Shown: positions 8,949 through 17,806 of the stretch, one piece after another
Layout of the letters: each line of letters starts with the position of its first letter
Position numbering within the stretch: the stretch's first letter is position 1
Assembly (NCBI RefSeq): GCF_005222785.1
Contig: NZ_STGH01000003.1
Location: 806,001 to 870,000 of the forward strand
Direction of reading: 5' to 3'
Length of the DNA stretch: 64,000 bases
From: Rhodobacter sp. SY28-1
GTDB lineage: Bacteria > Pseudomonadota > Alphaproteobacteria > Rhodobacterales > Rhodobacteraceae
Notes under the pieces: generated by a model
What the model was told of the DNA's origin: nothing
What the model saw: only the letters and a program-made list of their open reading frames with translations
Databases searched by the model: none
Made by a program: the position numbers and the translations under genes

Positions 8949-10103
8949 TCAGCTGGCCGGGGCCCCGAGATAGCGGTCATACAGCGCCCCGGCGGCGGTG
9001 GTCAGGCGCTTGACAAAACCGGCCTTGCCGACGTCGGCCTCGGCCACCAGCGGCACGCGGCGGTCAGGCAGATCGGGGGAATGGACGATCAGTTCGGCCA
9101 CGGCGGTGCCCTTGACCACCGGGGCGATCAGCGGGCCGTTGTAGACCACTTCCGCCGTCACGCTGTCCTGGACAAGGGCAGGCACCAGCAGGCGCACGTC
9201 TTCGGCCGGCACAAGACCCACGGTTTCGGCCGCGCCCAGGTGCACTTCGGCCTCGGCCACCCGCACACCGCCCTTGGCGACGGTCTTTTCCGAAAACTGC
9301 CGGAAGGCCCAGCCGACGATCCGCTCGGCCTCTTCGGCGCGGGCCTGTTCGCTGGGCAGGCCGGTGATGACAAAGATTATCCTGCGGTCGCCCTGCTTGG
9401 CCGAACCGACAAGGCCATAGCCCGCCTCGGACGTATGGCCGGTCTTGAGACCATCCGCGCCGACCCCGAGTTCAAGCAGCGGATTGCGGTTCCGGGAATT
9501 GGCCGGGGCGCGATCCATGAAGTTGAACTCGGATTCCGAGAAGATCGGGTAGTATTCGGGGAAATCCTCGATGAGCCGCTTGCCCAGAACACCAAGGTCG
9601 CGCATCGACATCCGGTGACCGGGTTCGGGCCAGCCGCTGGAGTTGATGAAGGTCGAGGCCGTCATGCCAAGCGCCTTGCCGCGTTCGGTCATCTGCGCGG
9701 CAAAGGCCTCTTCCGTCCCGGCCAGCCCTTCGGCCACCACGACGCAGGCATCGTTGCCCGAGTTGACGATCATGCCGTGGATCAGGTCGCTGACCGTCGG
9801 GCGGTCGGTTTCCTGCAGGAACATGGTCGAGCCACCCATCGCCTTGGCGCGCGAAGAGACGGCGAATTGCGTGTCCATGGTCACGCGGCCGTCCTTCAGC
9901 GCCTCAAACAGCATGTTGATGGTCATGAGCTTGGACATCGAGGCGGGGGGCAGCGGCTCGTCGGCGTTCTTGTCCATCAGGACCGTCCCCGTCGTCATGT
10001 CATAAACCCAGGCGGCCGAAGCGGCCGTCTCGAAGGCGCGGGCCGGAAGGGCGGCCAGAACCAGGGCAAGACAGATCAGAACGGGGCGCAGTCGGTTCAA
10101 CAT
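8949..10103 (-). CDS. dacA: D-alanyl-D-alanine carboxypeptidase (penicillin-binding protein 5/6 type)
   Basis: A 384-residue periplasmic D,D-carboxypeptidase that trims the terminal D-Ala from peptidoglycan pentapeptides. It has a signal peptide (MLNRLRPVLICLALVLAALPARA), the SxxK motif S55-M-S-K58, the SxN motif in IVNSGNDACV and the KTG triad in GLKTGHTSEAGYG. The C-terminal ~100 residues form the PBP5 beta domain. Its neighbours are a SPOR-domain lipoprotein upstream and tmk immediately downstream. Confidence 0.93.
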   Translation of the reverse strand: MLNRLRPVLICLALVLAALPARAFETAASAAWVYDMTTGTVLMDKNADEPLPPASMSKLMTINMLFEALKDGRVTMDTQFAVSSRAKAMGGSTMFLQETDRPTVSDLIHGMIVNSGNDACVVVAEGLAGTEEAFAAQMTERGKALGMTASTFINSSGWPEPGHRMSMRDLGVLGKRLIEDFPEYYPIFSESEFNFMDRAPANSRNRNPLLELGVGADGLKTGHTSEAGYGLVGSAKQGDRRIIFVITGLPSEQARAEEAERIVGWAFRQFSEKTVAKGGVRVAEAEVHLGAAETVGLVPAEDVRLLVPALVQDSVTAEVVYNGPLIAPVVKGTAVAELIVHSPDLPDRRVPLVAEADVGKAGFVKRLTTAAGALYDRYLGAPAS

Positions 10104-10119
10104 CGGGCGGGTTCCCAGG

Positions 10120-11334
10120 TCATTTCAGGAAATAGGCGTCGGCGAAACCGGCGTCCTTGATCTTCTTCAGCATGGCCTCGTCGCCCTGGACGATCACGCC
10201 CCAGACGGCCTTGCCGCCTTTTTCGGACTTCTGCGGCGTGGCGGTTACGCCGATCTTGGCCAGGGCCTCGGCCGCGCGCTTGGCATTGTCCTCTTTCGAG
10301 AACGAGGCGACCTGGATCGGCCGCACCGGGCCGCCTGCAACCGCCGGGGCGGCTTCAGCGGGGGCCGCAGCTGCGGGCGCCGGGGCATCGCCCACGGTCT
10401 TGCGCTCGGACTTGGCCGCGGGCTTTGCGGCGACCGCCTCCGGGTTGCGGGCGTCCAGCGGGGCAGATTCGATCGGGGCGACAGCGGCGCTGTCGGCGGT
10501 CGCAGCCGGGACTTCCCCCGCCGCCATCGCGGCATCGGCCTCGGCGGCCGAGGCGGCAGCGGCGGCTTCGGCCGCGGCGCGTTTCTTCGCCTCACGCGCG
10601 GCCTTGGCCTCGGCCCGGCGTTCCTTCCAGGTCTTGCGCTTGGGCTTTTCATCGACCGCCGCAGCGACGCCATCGGCGGCGACCGCCGCCCCGGCAACCG
10701 CAGCAGCCGCAGGATCGGCCGGATCCGCGGGCGCTGCGGCAGGGTCGGCGGCGGGTTTTCCCGCATCGACAGCAGCCAGCGCCGCCGAGGCAATCGCCGC
10801 GGCCTCGCCCTCATCCTTCTTGGCAGGATCTGTCGTTGCCCCGGCTTCGGCGTCCGCCACGGCAGCCCCTTCAGCGGCAACGTCAGCTTCGGGCGCAGCT
10901 GCCTCCTCGGCCTTGCGCAGAGCCGTCACCCGGATCTCGGTCGGCTGCCCGGCGAGGATACCCAGCGCCTCGGCGGCATCCGATGACAGTTGCAGCCGCG
11001 GACCGGGGTTCTCGCGTTCCCGCTTGAACAGCGCGCCGGTGATCGACTTTCCAGTGGCCGGGTTGAAGATCAGGACGCGTTCAGGATTGGTCACTTCGGG
11101 CGAGGCGACCCAGATCCCGCCCAGCGACGGACGCCCATCCCAGAGCGCGCTGTCCGTGGTCTGGAAGACCTCGGGCGCCTCGACGTCCTGCGCGGCGCCC
11201 TTCTTCTTGCCGGGCGCGGCCGCGATGCCGGACCCATCGCCCGGGCTGGCCTTGCCGCCCCCTTCGACGCAGCCCATCAAGAGGCCCGCTGCCGCCAGAC
11301 CGAAAATCGTGAACCGAAGCCCCGCTCTTGCCAT
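10120..11334 (-). CDS. SPOR-domain lipoprotein (divergent RlpA-like)
   Basis: A 404-residue exported protein with a lipoprotein signal peptide ending LLMGC (acylated C22). Residues about 50-135 resemble a degenerate double-psi beta-barrel (GGIWVASPEVTNPERVLIF, then NPATGKSITGALFKRE). An Ala/Pro/Glu-rich low-complexity linker follows (about 140-325), then a C-terminal SPOR domain (PIQVASFSKEDNAKRAAEAL, WGVIVQG) that binds denuded septal glycan. This suggests a cell-division or peptidoglycan-remodelling role together with dacA, whose start lies 16 bases after its stop. Confidence 0.85.
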   Translation of the reverse strand: MARAGLRFTIFGLAAAGLLMGCVEGGGKASPGDGSGIAAAPGKKKGAAQDVEAPEVFQTTDSALWDGRPSLGGIWVASPEVTNPERVLIFNPATGKSITGALFKRERENPGPRLQLSSDAAEALGILAGQPTEIRVTALRKAEEAAAPEADVAAEGAAVADAEAGATTDPAKKDEGEAAAIASAALAAVDAGKPAADPAAAPADPADPAAAAVAGAAVAADGVAAAVDEKPKRKTWKERRAEAKAAREAKKRAAAEAAAAASAAEADAAMAAGEVPAATADSAAVAPIESAPLDARNPEAVAAKPAAKSERKTVGDAPAPAAAAPAEAAPAVAGGPVRPIQVASFSKEDNAKRAAEALAKIGVTATPQKSEKGGKAVWGVIVQGDEAMLKKIKDAGFADAYFLK

Positions 11335-11617
11335 CTTCCGCCCTCAGAAACGCGCGGTCTGTTCGCCGCGCTTGACACCTGATTTCCCCGTGGTCCGGGC
11401 CCGTCCGCCCGCGGCCTGTAACGCCGCTTTTCCACAGGGCACGCCTGATTTTGCGGTTAGCATACCGCCTTGCGCAAGCGGTGGGAAGGGTAGAGCAGTC
11501 AGGGCCCCTTCACGATCAGCGGATTTCGCCACCGCCAGGCGTTACGGACGGCCTTTCAGAATCGTGCTGCGCCAGTTATGCCCAGCGCGCCGACCCCTGC
11601 CCAGGCCCGGGTCGCAA

Positions 11618-11707
11618 GGAAGTGTGGCCGAGTGGTTTAAGGCTCTGGTCTTGAAAACCAGCGTGGGGGGAACTCCACCGTGGGTTCGAATCCCACCGCT
11701 TCCGCCA
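11618..11707 (+). tRNA. tRNA-Ser (UGA)
   Basis: A 90-nt class II tRNA. The acceptor stem is GGAAGTG/CGCTTCC, the anticodon stem CTGGT/ACCAG surrounds loop CTTGAAA (anticodon TGA), there is a long variable arm, the T-loop is TTCGAAT and CCA is encoded. The region after it is an islet of genes with no known function. Confidence 0.95.
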
Positions 11708-12088
11708 CTCGCCCCCGCGAGAACGTTCTCCCAATCTGGCTGCGGCTGGATTTCCTCGTTGTTTTAAGGAGTTATGCGGGATGGGAGGAGCACCGACGAC
11801 CGGGCCGGGCGGCCAAGAAGTGGCCTGTCGAGGCCAGTATTCTTCATTCCTCATGACTATGCCGATTATGTGGGCGGGCATAATATTATGTTTTTATTGC
11901 ACATTTTTGACAGGACTTCGCCATTTCGACCGCTCTCCTGTCTAGAGATGGGATTGAAACCAAGAAGCAGCCTTCAATGGGGTGTCCACGACGGTTCGAA
12001 CATGACTGAACATCTTGAGTGGCGCATAGCTCTTCCTCTGGACAGACTGGTAGATGTGAGGAAATGATTGAGGTCCGGAGAATAACGA
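11708..12088 (+). other. 381-base gap between tRNA-Ser and the protease islet
   Basis: No gene is supported here. There is an AT-rich part around 11840-11920. An ATG at 11774 after AAGGAG opens a frame, but its spacing is only two bases and the predicted peptide looks non-coding. I found no second copy of the tRNA 3' end that would mark an attachment site. Confidence 0.5.
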
Positions 12089-12796
12089 ATGCACAGAATC
12101 CTTCCAACTTTTCTGGTGGCACTCGTCTCGCTTCCTGCTCTCGCGCAGGAGGTCCCTGTAGCAACTGCGTTGAACGGGGTGGTCAATGAAAACTTCGACT
12201 CCTCTGCAAAGACTGGCGGCAGTCGCCTGGTAGGTGTCCGGCTTGGCGCAGCGACTTCTCGCCCCTTTCGCGCGGCGGATGTCCAGATCGTCAATCCAGG
12301 CGTGGGTGGCATCGTCTGCGTGCGCGCCATCAGCCGCGACGGGCTCTACTGGATGCGCACGCCGTATGAAGCAGACTCGGACCCCGGTGACCGTCTGCGT
12401 CTGCAGCCCTTCACTGCCGAACTGGGCGATCAACTGCAGCAGTTCGACGAAACCGACATTGGAATCGTGGCTTCGCTGTCAACCAGCGCAGACTGTCTGG
12501 ATGATGTTGCTGTCGTGCTTCCTGCCTTGATCCCTGGCGGCAATCCTACCCGCATTGAAATAATGGCCAATTCCGGCAATCGAAACGTCTCGGTGCGGCT
12601 GGAGATGGGCGCGGGTCCGTTCGAGGAGGAGTGCATCCCACCTGAGAACGAAGCCCGGATTGCCTTCGATAGAATTTGCGGCCTGAATGTCACGCTTGGC
12701 CAAGAGCCGATGGAGGGCACCCTTCTGATCAACTTTGACGACGGTCTAGGCGTAGAAACGGAAACCTACACCATCAGGCTACCCGCCAAGCCATGA
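12089..12796 (+). CDS. Exported protein of unknown function, first gene of the protease islet
   Basis: A 235-residue protein with a clear signal peptide (MHRILPTFLVALVSLPALAQ, cleavage after LAQ). The mature part has several Cys residues and looks beta-rich. I do not recognise the family. Its stop overlaps the start of the next gene (ATGA at 12793), and the same kind of overlap occurs at 13761, so three genes form a tight operon with a membrane protein and a trypsin-like protease. A periplasmic role is likely; the function is unknown. Confidence 0.75.
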   Translation: MHRILPTFLVALVSLPALAQEVPVATALNGVVNENFDSSAKTGGSRLVGVRLGAATSRPFRAADVQIVNPGVGGIVCVRAISRDGLYWMRTPYEADSDPGDRLRLQPFTAELGDQLQQFDETDIGIVASLSTSADCLDDVAVVLPALIPGGNPTRIEIMANSGNRNVSVRLEMGAGPFEEECIPPENEARIAFDRICGLNVTLGQEPMEGTLLINFDDGLGVETETYTIRLPAKP

Positions 12797-13764
12797 CTTT
12801 TTCGTCCCAGCTCGGCGATTTCATAAGGGGCATCCGACGTCCACTGGGCTTCGTGGCCGTCTCTGCGGTATTGACGGCCGTGATCTTCTGGTCGATGCGG
12901 CACTACTTCCTTGATCAAGTCCCGCTTGCGCTGATCAATGCGCGCTCAAACTACATAACTTTTGAGATCCAGCGGGACACGGTGTCCAAATTCCTGGTCC
13001 ATGATGCAGAAGTGATTGACCCGACTGCGTTCTGCGAGGGATTTCTCGATGCCAATAACCGCTTCACCGGGCTGGTTGCGCCTCGCAAGGGAACCAAGGT
13101 TTCCTACATGCGGCACCGTAGCCATCTGCAAATCACCCTCGACACACCCGACCGGTTGCCGACTCCGGAGCTATCGGTGAAGTCCCGCCCAGATTGCAGA
13201 ATGTCCGGGCAACGGCTGGTCTTGCTGGTTCCGCAGGATCGGCTGAATGACCATCAACCGTTTCCAATCATTGGCCGGGGCGAAATCGGGGCAGAACTCG
13301 CCAATCCTGGATTGCCGGTGACGGGCGATGACAGATTTCCAGCAAACGCCGTTCGTCGTGCCCCTGGGCCACTGCTCTTCGGCGCTACCGTGCGGCTTTT
13401 CGGCCGGACCGCAACCCTCCTTGACGACGGAGAGCTTTACCCGATTTCAGGGGCAGAGTTCATCGTGCCGCGCGGTAGTAGGCTCGCAACGAACAACGTT
13501 GAATCCACTCTTGTGGGAACGGTGATGGCAACAGGCGAAGACGAGGCGCTGGACATCGAAGTGACCGTGGAGGCGACCGAGCTTCAATTGTACCGTGTCG
13601 GAGCGGGCAGTCAGGTAGAAAGCCTCGGTGCCGGGGCTGTTGCCCGGGCGTTCGGCAACCCAGCTCTGGTTTCGATCTTGACCTGCATCGCGATCTTTTC
13701 GTTCCTTGTGCAGACGCTCTGTGCACTTGCCGGACTGATCCCCGAGAAACAGAAGCGCAGATGA
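12793..13764 (+). CDS. Membrane-anchored protein of unknown function, second gene of the protease islet
   Basis: A 323-residue protein with a transmembrane helix near the N terminus (LGFVAVSAVLTAVIFWSM, about residues 20-37) and another near the C terminus (VSILTCIAIFSFLVQTLC). About 240 residues between them would be periplasmic. The tail ends in basic residues (EKQKRR), which fits a cytosolic C terminus. No domain is recognised. It overlaps both neighbours by four bases. Confidence 0.75.
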   Translation: MTFSSQLGDFIRGIRRPLGFVAVSAVLTAVIFWSMRHYFLDQVPLALINARSNYITFEIQRDTVSKFLVHDAEVIDPTAFCEGFLDANNRFTGLVAPRKGTKVSYMRHRSHLQITLDTPDRLPTPELSVKSRPDCRMSGQRLVLLVPQDRLNDHQPFPIIGRGEIGAELANPGLPVTGDDRFPANAVRRAPGPLLFGATVRLFGRTATLLDDGELYPISGAEFIVPRGSRLATNNVESTLVGTVMATGEDEALDIEVTVEATELQLYRVGAGSQVESLGAGAVARAFGNPALVSILTCIAIFSFLVQTLCALAGLIPEKQKRR

Positions 13765-14867
13765 ACCGTATTGCCCCGCTTCTGGCTATTGTCCTTACCC
13801 TGATGACAACGACGGCAAGGGGCGAGACCGTCTTTGTCAGCGCGGCCTATCGAGAGGTTGGCAACGGCTGGCTATTCGGTTCCCGCAGTGACGGCAGTTG
13901 TTGGATCGTGCTGCCCTGGCATGTCGTCAGCGACAAGACCACCGCCTCTGGCACTCCGTTCGCGTTTCGCGACCAGTCTGGGCGCAGCGGCGAATCCGGT
14001 GTGCCGATCCACGTCTCGGCCGTGCCCGGTGCCTTGGAAGCGGCTGGAGGCGTCGACGATCTGGCGTTCGCGCGGGTCACAGCCGGTCGCACCTCCGGGG
14101 ATTGCACGTCTCGGTTGGGATTGCCGACCGAGGCCTATGTCGACGTGCTGAACAAATCGGTCGATCTTGGCGTAACCTACATGCAAGAGGCGTCGATCGT
14201 CACCTTTAGGGTCGAACGCTACAGGTCCTTGACGGATGACGCGCGGGGCAGCCTGTTCCTGGTCCGCCCGCTGCAACGGGACGACCGGGCGTTCCTTCAA
14301 GGCGGTCTAAGCGGAGCAACCGTGCTGCTTGACTGGGAAGGGAACGCCCTGCCCGCGGCAATGGTTCTGGAAGTTCCCGGGGGAGAAGAACATGCACGAG
14401 TGGTGCGCTTTGATCGCATCAGGGCCGCATTCGAAGTGATCGAGGCGTCCCTGCAGAAAGTCGCGCCGACCGAACCCGAGGCTGTCTCTGATAGTATTTC
14501 GTTCGAAATCTCGCGCCTCCTTGCCACGGCGAGCCCTGGGTCGGCGATGCTTTCCTCGATCCCGCCCGGAGGCTGCTGGCAGGCGGCCGCTCCCGCCGGG
14601 CAACGTTCGGTGGAATTTGTTCTTCAGATCACGGCTTCGGTGCGGGTGTCCGAGATCCGCCTTCGGACCGATCCGTCCTGCGGTCCAGCAACCAGTCTGT
14701 CAATCGAGGTCAACAAGGGCGCGGGCTGGACAACTCTGAACACCAATTGCCCTCTCAACCAAAAGCCAAGCCTTTGTCGGGTCGGAGCCACAGGCCCGCT
14801 GGAACTCAGGTTCCGTGCGCTTGTTCCAAAGGGTGTCATCGGCATTTCGGAGCTTTCGCTCCGTTAA
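13761..14867 (+). CDS. Exported trypsin-like serine protease with a C-terminal beta domain
   Basis: A 368-residue protein with a signal peptide (MNRIAPLLAIVLTLMTTTARG). The N-terminal ~220 residues fit a chymotrypsin/trypsin fold: His in IVLPWHVVSD, Asp in VDDLAFARV and Ser in LQGGLSGATVL. The Ser motif is GLSG rather than GDSG, so activity is plausible but not assured. The last ~100 residues (after about 265) form a Cys-containing, discoidin-like beta segment (VSEIRLRTDPSCG, LELRFRALVP). It is the final gene of the three-gene operon and is convergent with the exported protein at 14880. Confidence 0.65.
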   Translation: MNRIAPLLAIVLTLMTTTARGETVFVSAAYREVGNGWLFGSRSDGSCWIVLPWHVVSDKTTASGTPFAFRDQSGRSGESGVPIHVSAVPGALEAAGGVDDLAFARVTAGRTSGDCTSRLGLPTEAYVDVLNKSVDLGVTYMQEASIVTFRVERYRSLTDDARGSLFLVRPLQRDDRAFLQGGLSGATVLLDWEGNALPAAMVLEVPGGEEHARVVRFDRIRAAFEVIEASLQKVAPTEPEAVSDSISFEISRLLATASPGSAMLSSIPPGGCWQAAAPAGQRSVEFVLQITASVRVSEIRLRTDPSCGPATSLSIEVNKGAGWTTLNTNCPLNQKPSLCRVGATGPLELRFRALVPKGVIGISELSLR

Positions 14868-14879
14868 ACCTAGCTGCCT

Positions 14880-15506
14880 TCAGTCGAAGAGGCTTGCCGA
14901 AGCCGGAAACTGCATGTCCCACAGCGTAAAGGTCCCTGTCAGCGTGCCACCCTCGGCAAGATCAGCGGACAACTGACAGTCGAAGAGATTGCGGTCGTCG
15001 TAATAGCATTTTCCGGCCCATTGGATCGAAGAGCCAAAGACGGTGACCGTGCCGACTGTCCCCTCGACCGGCGTTGCGTTGCGCACCAGCGGCATCCATT
15101 GCGCAGTCCCGGATGCAGCGTCGCCATCAGACCCATGAAAGATCAGCCCGTGCTGCAACGAAGTGATGATTTCGTCTGCCCGCCCGCCTGCCCGACCCTT
15201 CACCAATTCACCTAGGCGAAAGCGGATGACCGGCAGACCGGCGACGATGACCCGAAGGGCAGCGCTTTGTACATCAACATTGTCATTGGCAAGAACTTGG
15301 CGAAGGCAGGCTTTCCGCACATCGATGTTTCCGGTCGCCATTGCGTCCGCGAGGTATCCGATGACCAAATCCGGGTTCGGGTCACTGCAGGCATCACGCC
15401 AGCTCTGCAGCTTTGCGGCGAGTGACGTCACATTTGACTCCGCCAAGGCGGGAAGCACTGTTCCCATTGCGATTGCAACGGCAGAAAGCAAGCATCTAAA
15501 ACCCAT
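14880..15506 (-). CDS. Exported protein of unknown function
   Basis: A 208-residue protein with a signal peptide (MGFRCLLSAVAIAMGTVLPALA). The first half is helical and repeat-like, reminiscent of HEAT-type repeats (VIGYLADAMATGNIDVRKAC, then VQSAALRVIVAGL). The second half is beta-rich with a Cys pair (GKCYYDDRNLFDCQLSADL). I do not recognise it. It faces the protease operon tail to tail with a 12-base gap and probably belongs to the same acquired islet. Confidence 0.7.
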   Translation of the reverse strand: MGFRCLLSAVAIAMGTVLPALAESNVTSLAAKLQSWRDACSDPNPDLVIGYLADAMATGNIDVRKACLRQVLANDNVDVQSAALRVIVAGLPVIRFRLGELVKGRAGGRADEIITSLQHGLIFHGSDGDAASGTAQWMPLVRNATPVEGTVGTVTVFGSSIQWAGKCYYDDRNLFDCQLSADLAEGGTLTGTFTLWDMQFPASASLFD

Positions 15507-15589
15507 CGGACCCTTCCCGCGACTTGTCGGCCACCTCAGGAGTTAACACTAGTCGAGACTGATTCCGAAACAGGTAATCGGATGGCCTC

Positions 15590-16092
15590 ATGAAGACATG
15601 CCTTGGGTTCAGGACGGTCGCCGGTTCCCCTTTTTCGATAGATGCGGTAGAGCTTCTTCCAATTGGCTTCCAAGCCCTCACGGCGGAGCAGGATATGCAA
15701 GCGCCGCTATCCGAGCCGTCGCCGCTCGGTGGACAACTCGCGCAGGCGGTGTCGCAGGGCCCCGTCGTCACCCCGCGTCGAACGATACCGATAGACCAGC
15801 GGATCGATCCCGACGAGGGCACGGGCGCGCCTCTCGGAAGAGCCCTTCTCGGCAATGGCCGAGTTCACGGCAGACCTCCTCAAACCGGGCCTCGGAAGTT
15901 TTTCCGAGCATCTCGCGCAGCCTCTCTGACACCGTGCTCGCGGCAGAGTTCCACCGCGCTCAGTCCGGCCTGCTGCTCCTTCAGGATGCCAATGACCTGT
16001 TCTTCGCTGCACCTGCTGCGCTTCGTCGTATGCCTCCTCTGTCGAGGAAACGACTAACCTCGGAGTGGGGAAGTTTCAGCGGAGCAGGTCAC
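15590..16092 (-). pseudogene. IS3-family insertion sequence remnant (orfA/orfB fragments)
   Basis: The 15507-16295 gap contains a decayed IS. On the minus strand an orfA N terminus is readable near 16030 (RSRCSEEQVIGILKEQQAGL, then SAVELCREHGVRE). Sequence then passes, with internal loss and frame changes, to an orfB piece (ALVGIDPLVYRYRSTRGDDG, ALRHRLRELSTERRRLG). That piece has an in-frame TAG where the family has Tyr and continues RRLHILLRREGLEANWKKLY. The DDE catalytic core is missing. The outer end lies around 16090. It marks past transposition at the edge of the protease islet. I see nothing in 16093-16295. Confidence 0.8.
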
Positions 16093-16295
16093 TAGTGACG
16101 AGCCGTTGAACCCTTGTTCGCCCCCGGTCGGAAAGCCCCCATTCGGATATCGCAATGTCGGGATCAATGATCATTTCGGGATGGGTCAGGTACCGTCCGA
16201 GGCATGTCACGCGCGCGTACCTCGTTCGGTAGTGGTTTGCATGCAGTCACCTGTCACAAGGACTGGGCATTATCAGAGCAGTTGGCGAGGTCGCA

Positions 16296-16949
16296 TCAAG
16301 ACTGGATCATTTGGTCAAAGCTTGCATAGTCCGGCACCCGAATGCTGCAATACGGAGCAAAGCCGGGGTTCCCACATTCGCGGCCGATTGCGATGACCTT
16401 CAGGCCCGCGGCGTGGGCCGAAATCACGCCGGGCAGAGCGTCTTCGACCGCGAAGGCATCGGAAGGATCAAGGCCCAGCAGGCGGAGGGTTTCCAAGTAG
16501 GGCAGCGGGTCGGGTTTGCCGCGCGGCAAGTCAGCGCCAGACACAATTGCAGCGATACGGTCCCCAAGTCCCAGCTGGTACAGCGCCGCGTGGATATGCC
16601 GACGGGGCGAGGAAGAGCAGACCGCTATACGAACACCCGCTTCGGCCAGCCGATTGACCGACGATGCGGCCCCGGGGATGGGCTGGCGCAGAAGCGGCAG
16701 GAGGATATCCGCTTCCGCGCCAATCTCGTTTGCAAGCTCCGTGCGCAGGGCGTCGGTCAAGTCGGGGCCCAGAACCTCGGTCAGAAAGCCGCGTAGGCCC
16801 CGACCCACGAAAGCGTCATATGTCGCCTGAGGAACATCAACCCCAAGACGGTCGAGGACGCGGCGCTTTGCAGCCTCCCAAGCGGGTTCGCTGTGGACCA
16901 GCGTGCCATCCAGATCGAAGATCGCGGCGCGGTATAGGGTCAGGTTCAT
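16296..16949 (-). CDS. HAD-superfamily phosphatase (subfamily IA)
   Basis: A 217-residue HAD hydrolase. Motif I is FDLDGTLVHSE (nucleophile D12, acid/base D14), motif II is AVCSSSPRRH, motif III includes the Lys in RGKPDPLPY and motif IV is FAVEDALPGV. The helical cap suits small phosphorylated substrates such as sugar phosphates. The start at 16949 has GGAA about nine bases upstream. It is divergent from the inositol-monophosphatase-family gene with a 65-base gap, and the AfuABC-type importer is next. This points to intracellular dephosphorylation of an imported phosphate ester. Confidence 0.85.
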   Translation of the reverse strand: MNLTLYRAAIFDLDGTLVHSEPAWEAAKRRVLDRLGVDVPQATYDAFVGRGLRGFLTEVLGPDLTDALRTELANEIGAEADILLPLLRQPIPGAASSVNRLAEAGVRIAVCSSSPRRHIHAALYQLGLGDRIAAIVSGADLPRGKPDPLPYLETLRLLGLDPSDAFAVEDALPGVISAHAAGLKVIAIGRECGNPGFAPYCSIRVPDYASFDQMIQS

Positions 16950-17014
16950 GCGAACAATTCCCATGGCTGGTCCAAGCTGGTAGGGTCCGGCGGAAGTTCA
17001 ATAGGGAAAACGCA

Positions 17015-17806
17015 ATGACCGACCTTGCAGCCCGTTACACGGCCGCCCGCCAGATTGCCAGCACGGCAGGGGCACTGGCGCTGGACTACTTCCGCAAGTG
17101 GGATCAACTGACGATCGACGTGAAGGGGCATCAGGATTTCGTATCCGAGGCGGACCGAAATGTCGAACTGGCCGTCCGCGCGGCCTTGGCGCAGACCTTT
17201 CCCGATGACGGGATTGTGGGCGAGGAAGACGAGGCTAGGCCAGGCTCCAGCGGCTATACTTGGGTCATCGACCCAATCGACGGCACCACGAACTTCATCA
17301 ACGGCATTCCACAGTGGTGTGTGATCATTGCCTGCGTTCATCAGGGGCAAACGGTAATCGGTGTCGTGCATGACCCGGTGCATGATGAGATGCATCACGC
17401 GCGTCTGGGCGCCGGGGCGTTCTGTAACGACCGGCCAATCCGCTGCACGGCCAAGACCTCTTTGCAGGAGGGATCTTTGGGGGTTGGATTCTCTGCGCGC
17501 ACGCGCAGCGGCGGAATCAAGGCGTTGGTCAACCTTGCAACCGATGCCGGCACCGTGTTCTGGCGCAACGGATCGGGCGGCCTGTCGCTGGCCTATGTCG
17601 CGACGGGGCGGATCCTTGGCTATGTCGAGGAACACATGAATGCCTGGGATTTCCTGGCCGGCCATCTGATTGTGGCCGAAGCGGGGGGAAGGGTCGAGCC
17701 GGTCAACGCCGACGACGCGATTGCCAATGGCGGCCGTGTGGTCGTCGCGGGGGCCGCGGTGTTTGACGCGGTGCATGCACTTGCAGAAGCGGCCTATGAC
17801 GGCTGA
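17015..17806 (+). CDS. Inositol-monophosphatase-family phosphatase
   Basis: A 263-residue Mg-dependent, Li-sensitive-type phosphatase. Metal-binding motifs are visible: GEED in DGIVGEEDEA, DPIDGTTNF in WVIDPIDGTTNFINGIPQW, and the C-terminal NAWDFLAGHLIVAEAGG. The family includes inositol-1-phosphatase, fructose-1,6-bisphosphatase-like enzymes and histidinol-phosphatase HisN; sequence alone does not decide. It overlaps the end of the ABC-transporter ATPase gene by 13 bases (convergent). With the HAD phosphatase and the importer it may form a phosphorylated polyol or sugar scavenging locus. Confidence 0.9.
   Translation: MTDLAARYTAARQIASTAGALALDYFRKWDQLTIDVKGHQDFVSEADRNVELAVRAALAQTFPDDGIVGEEDEARPGSSGYTWVIDPIDGTTNFINGIPQWCVIIACVHQGQTVIGVVHDPVHDEMHHARLGAGAFCNDRPIRCTAKTSLQEGSLGVGFSARTRSGGIKALVNLATDAGTVFWRNGSGGLSLAYVATGRILGYVEEHMNAWDFLAGHLIVAEAGGRVEPVNADDAIANGGRVVVAGAAVFDAVHALAEAAYDG

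Noticed and set aside
11618-12088. tRNA-Ser(UGA) as an attachment site for the protease islet
   Set aside because: No second copy of the tRNA 3' end was found downstream and there is no integrase gene.
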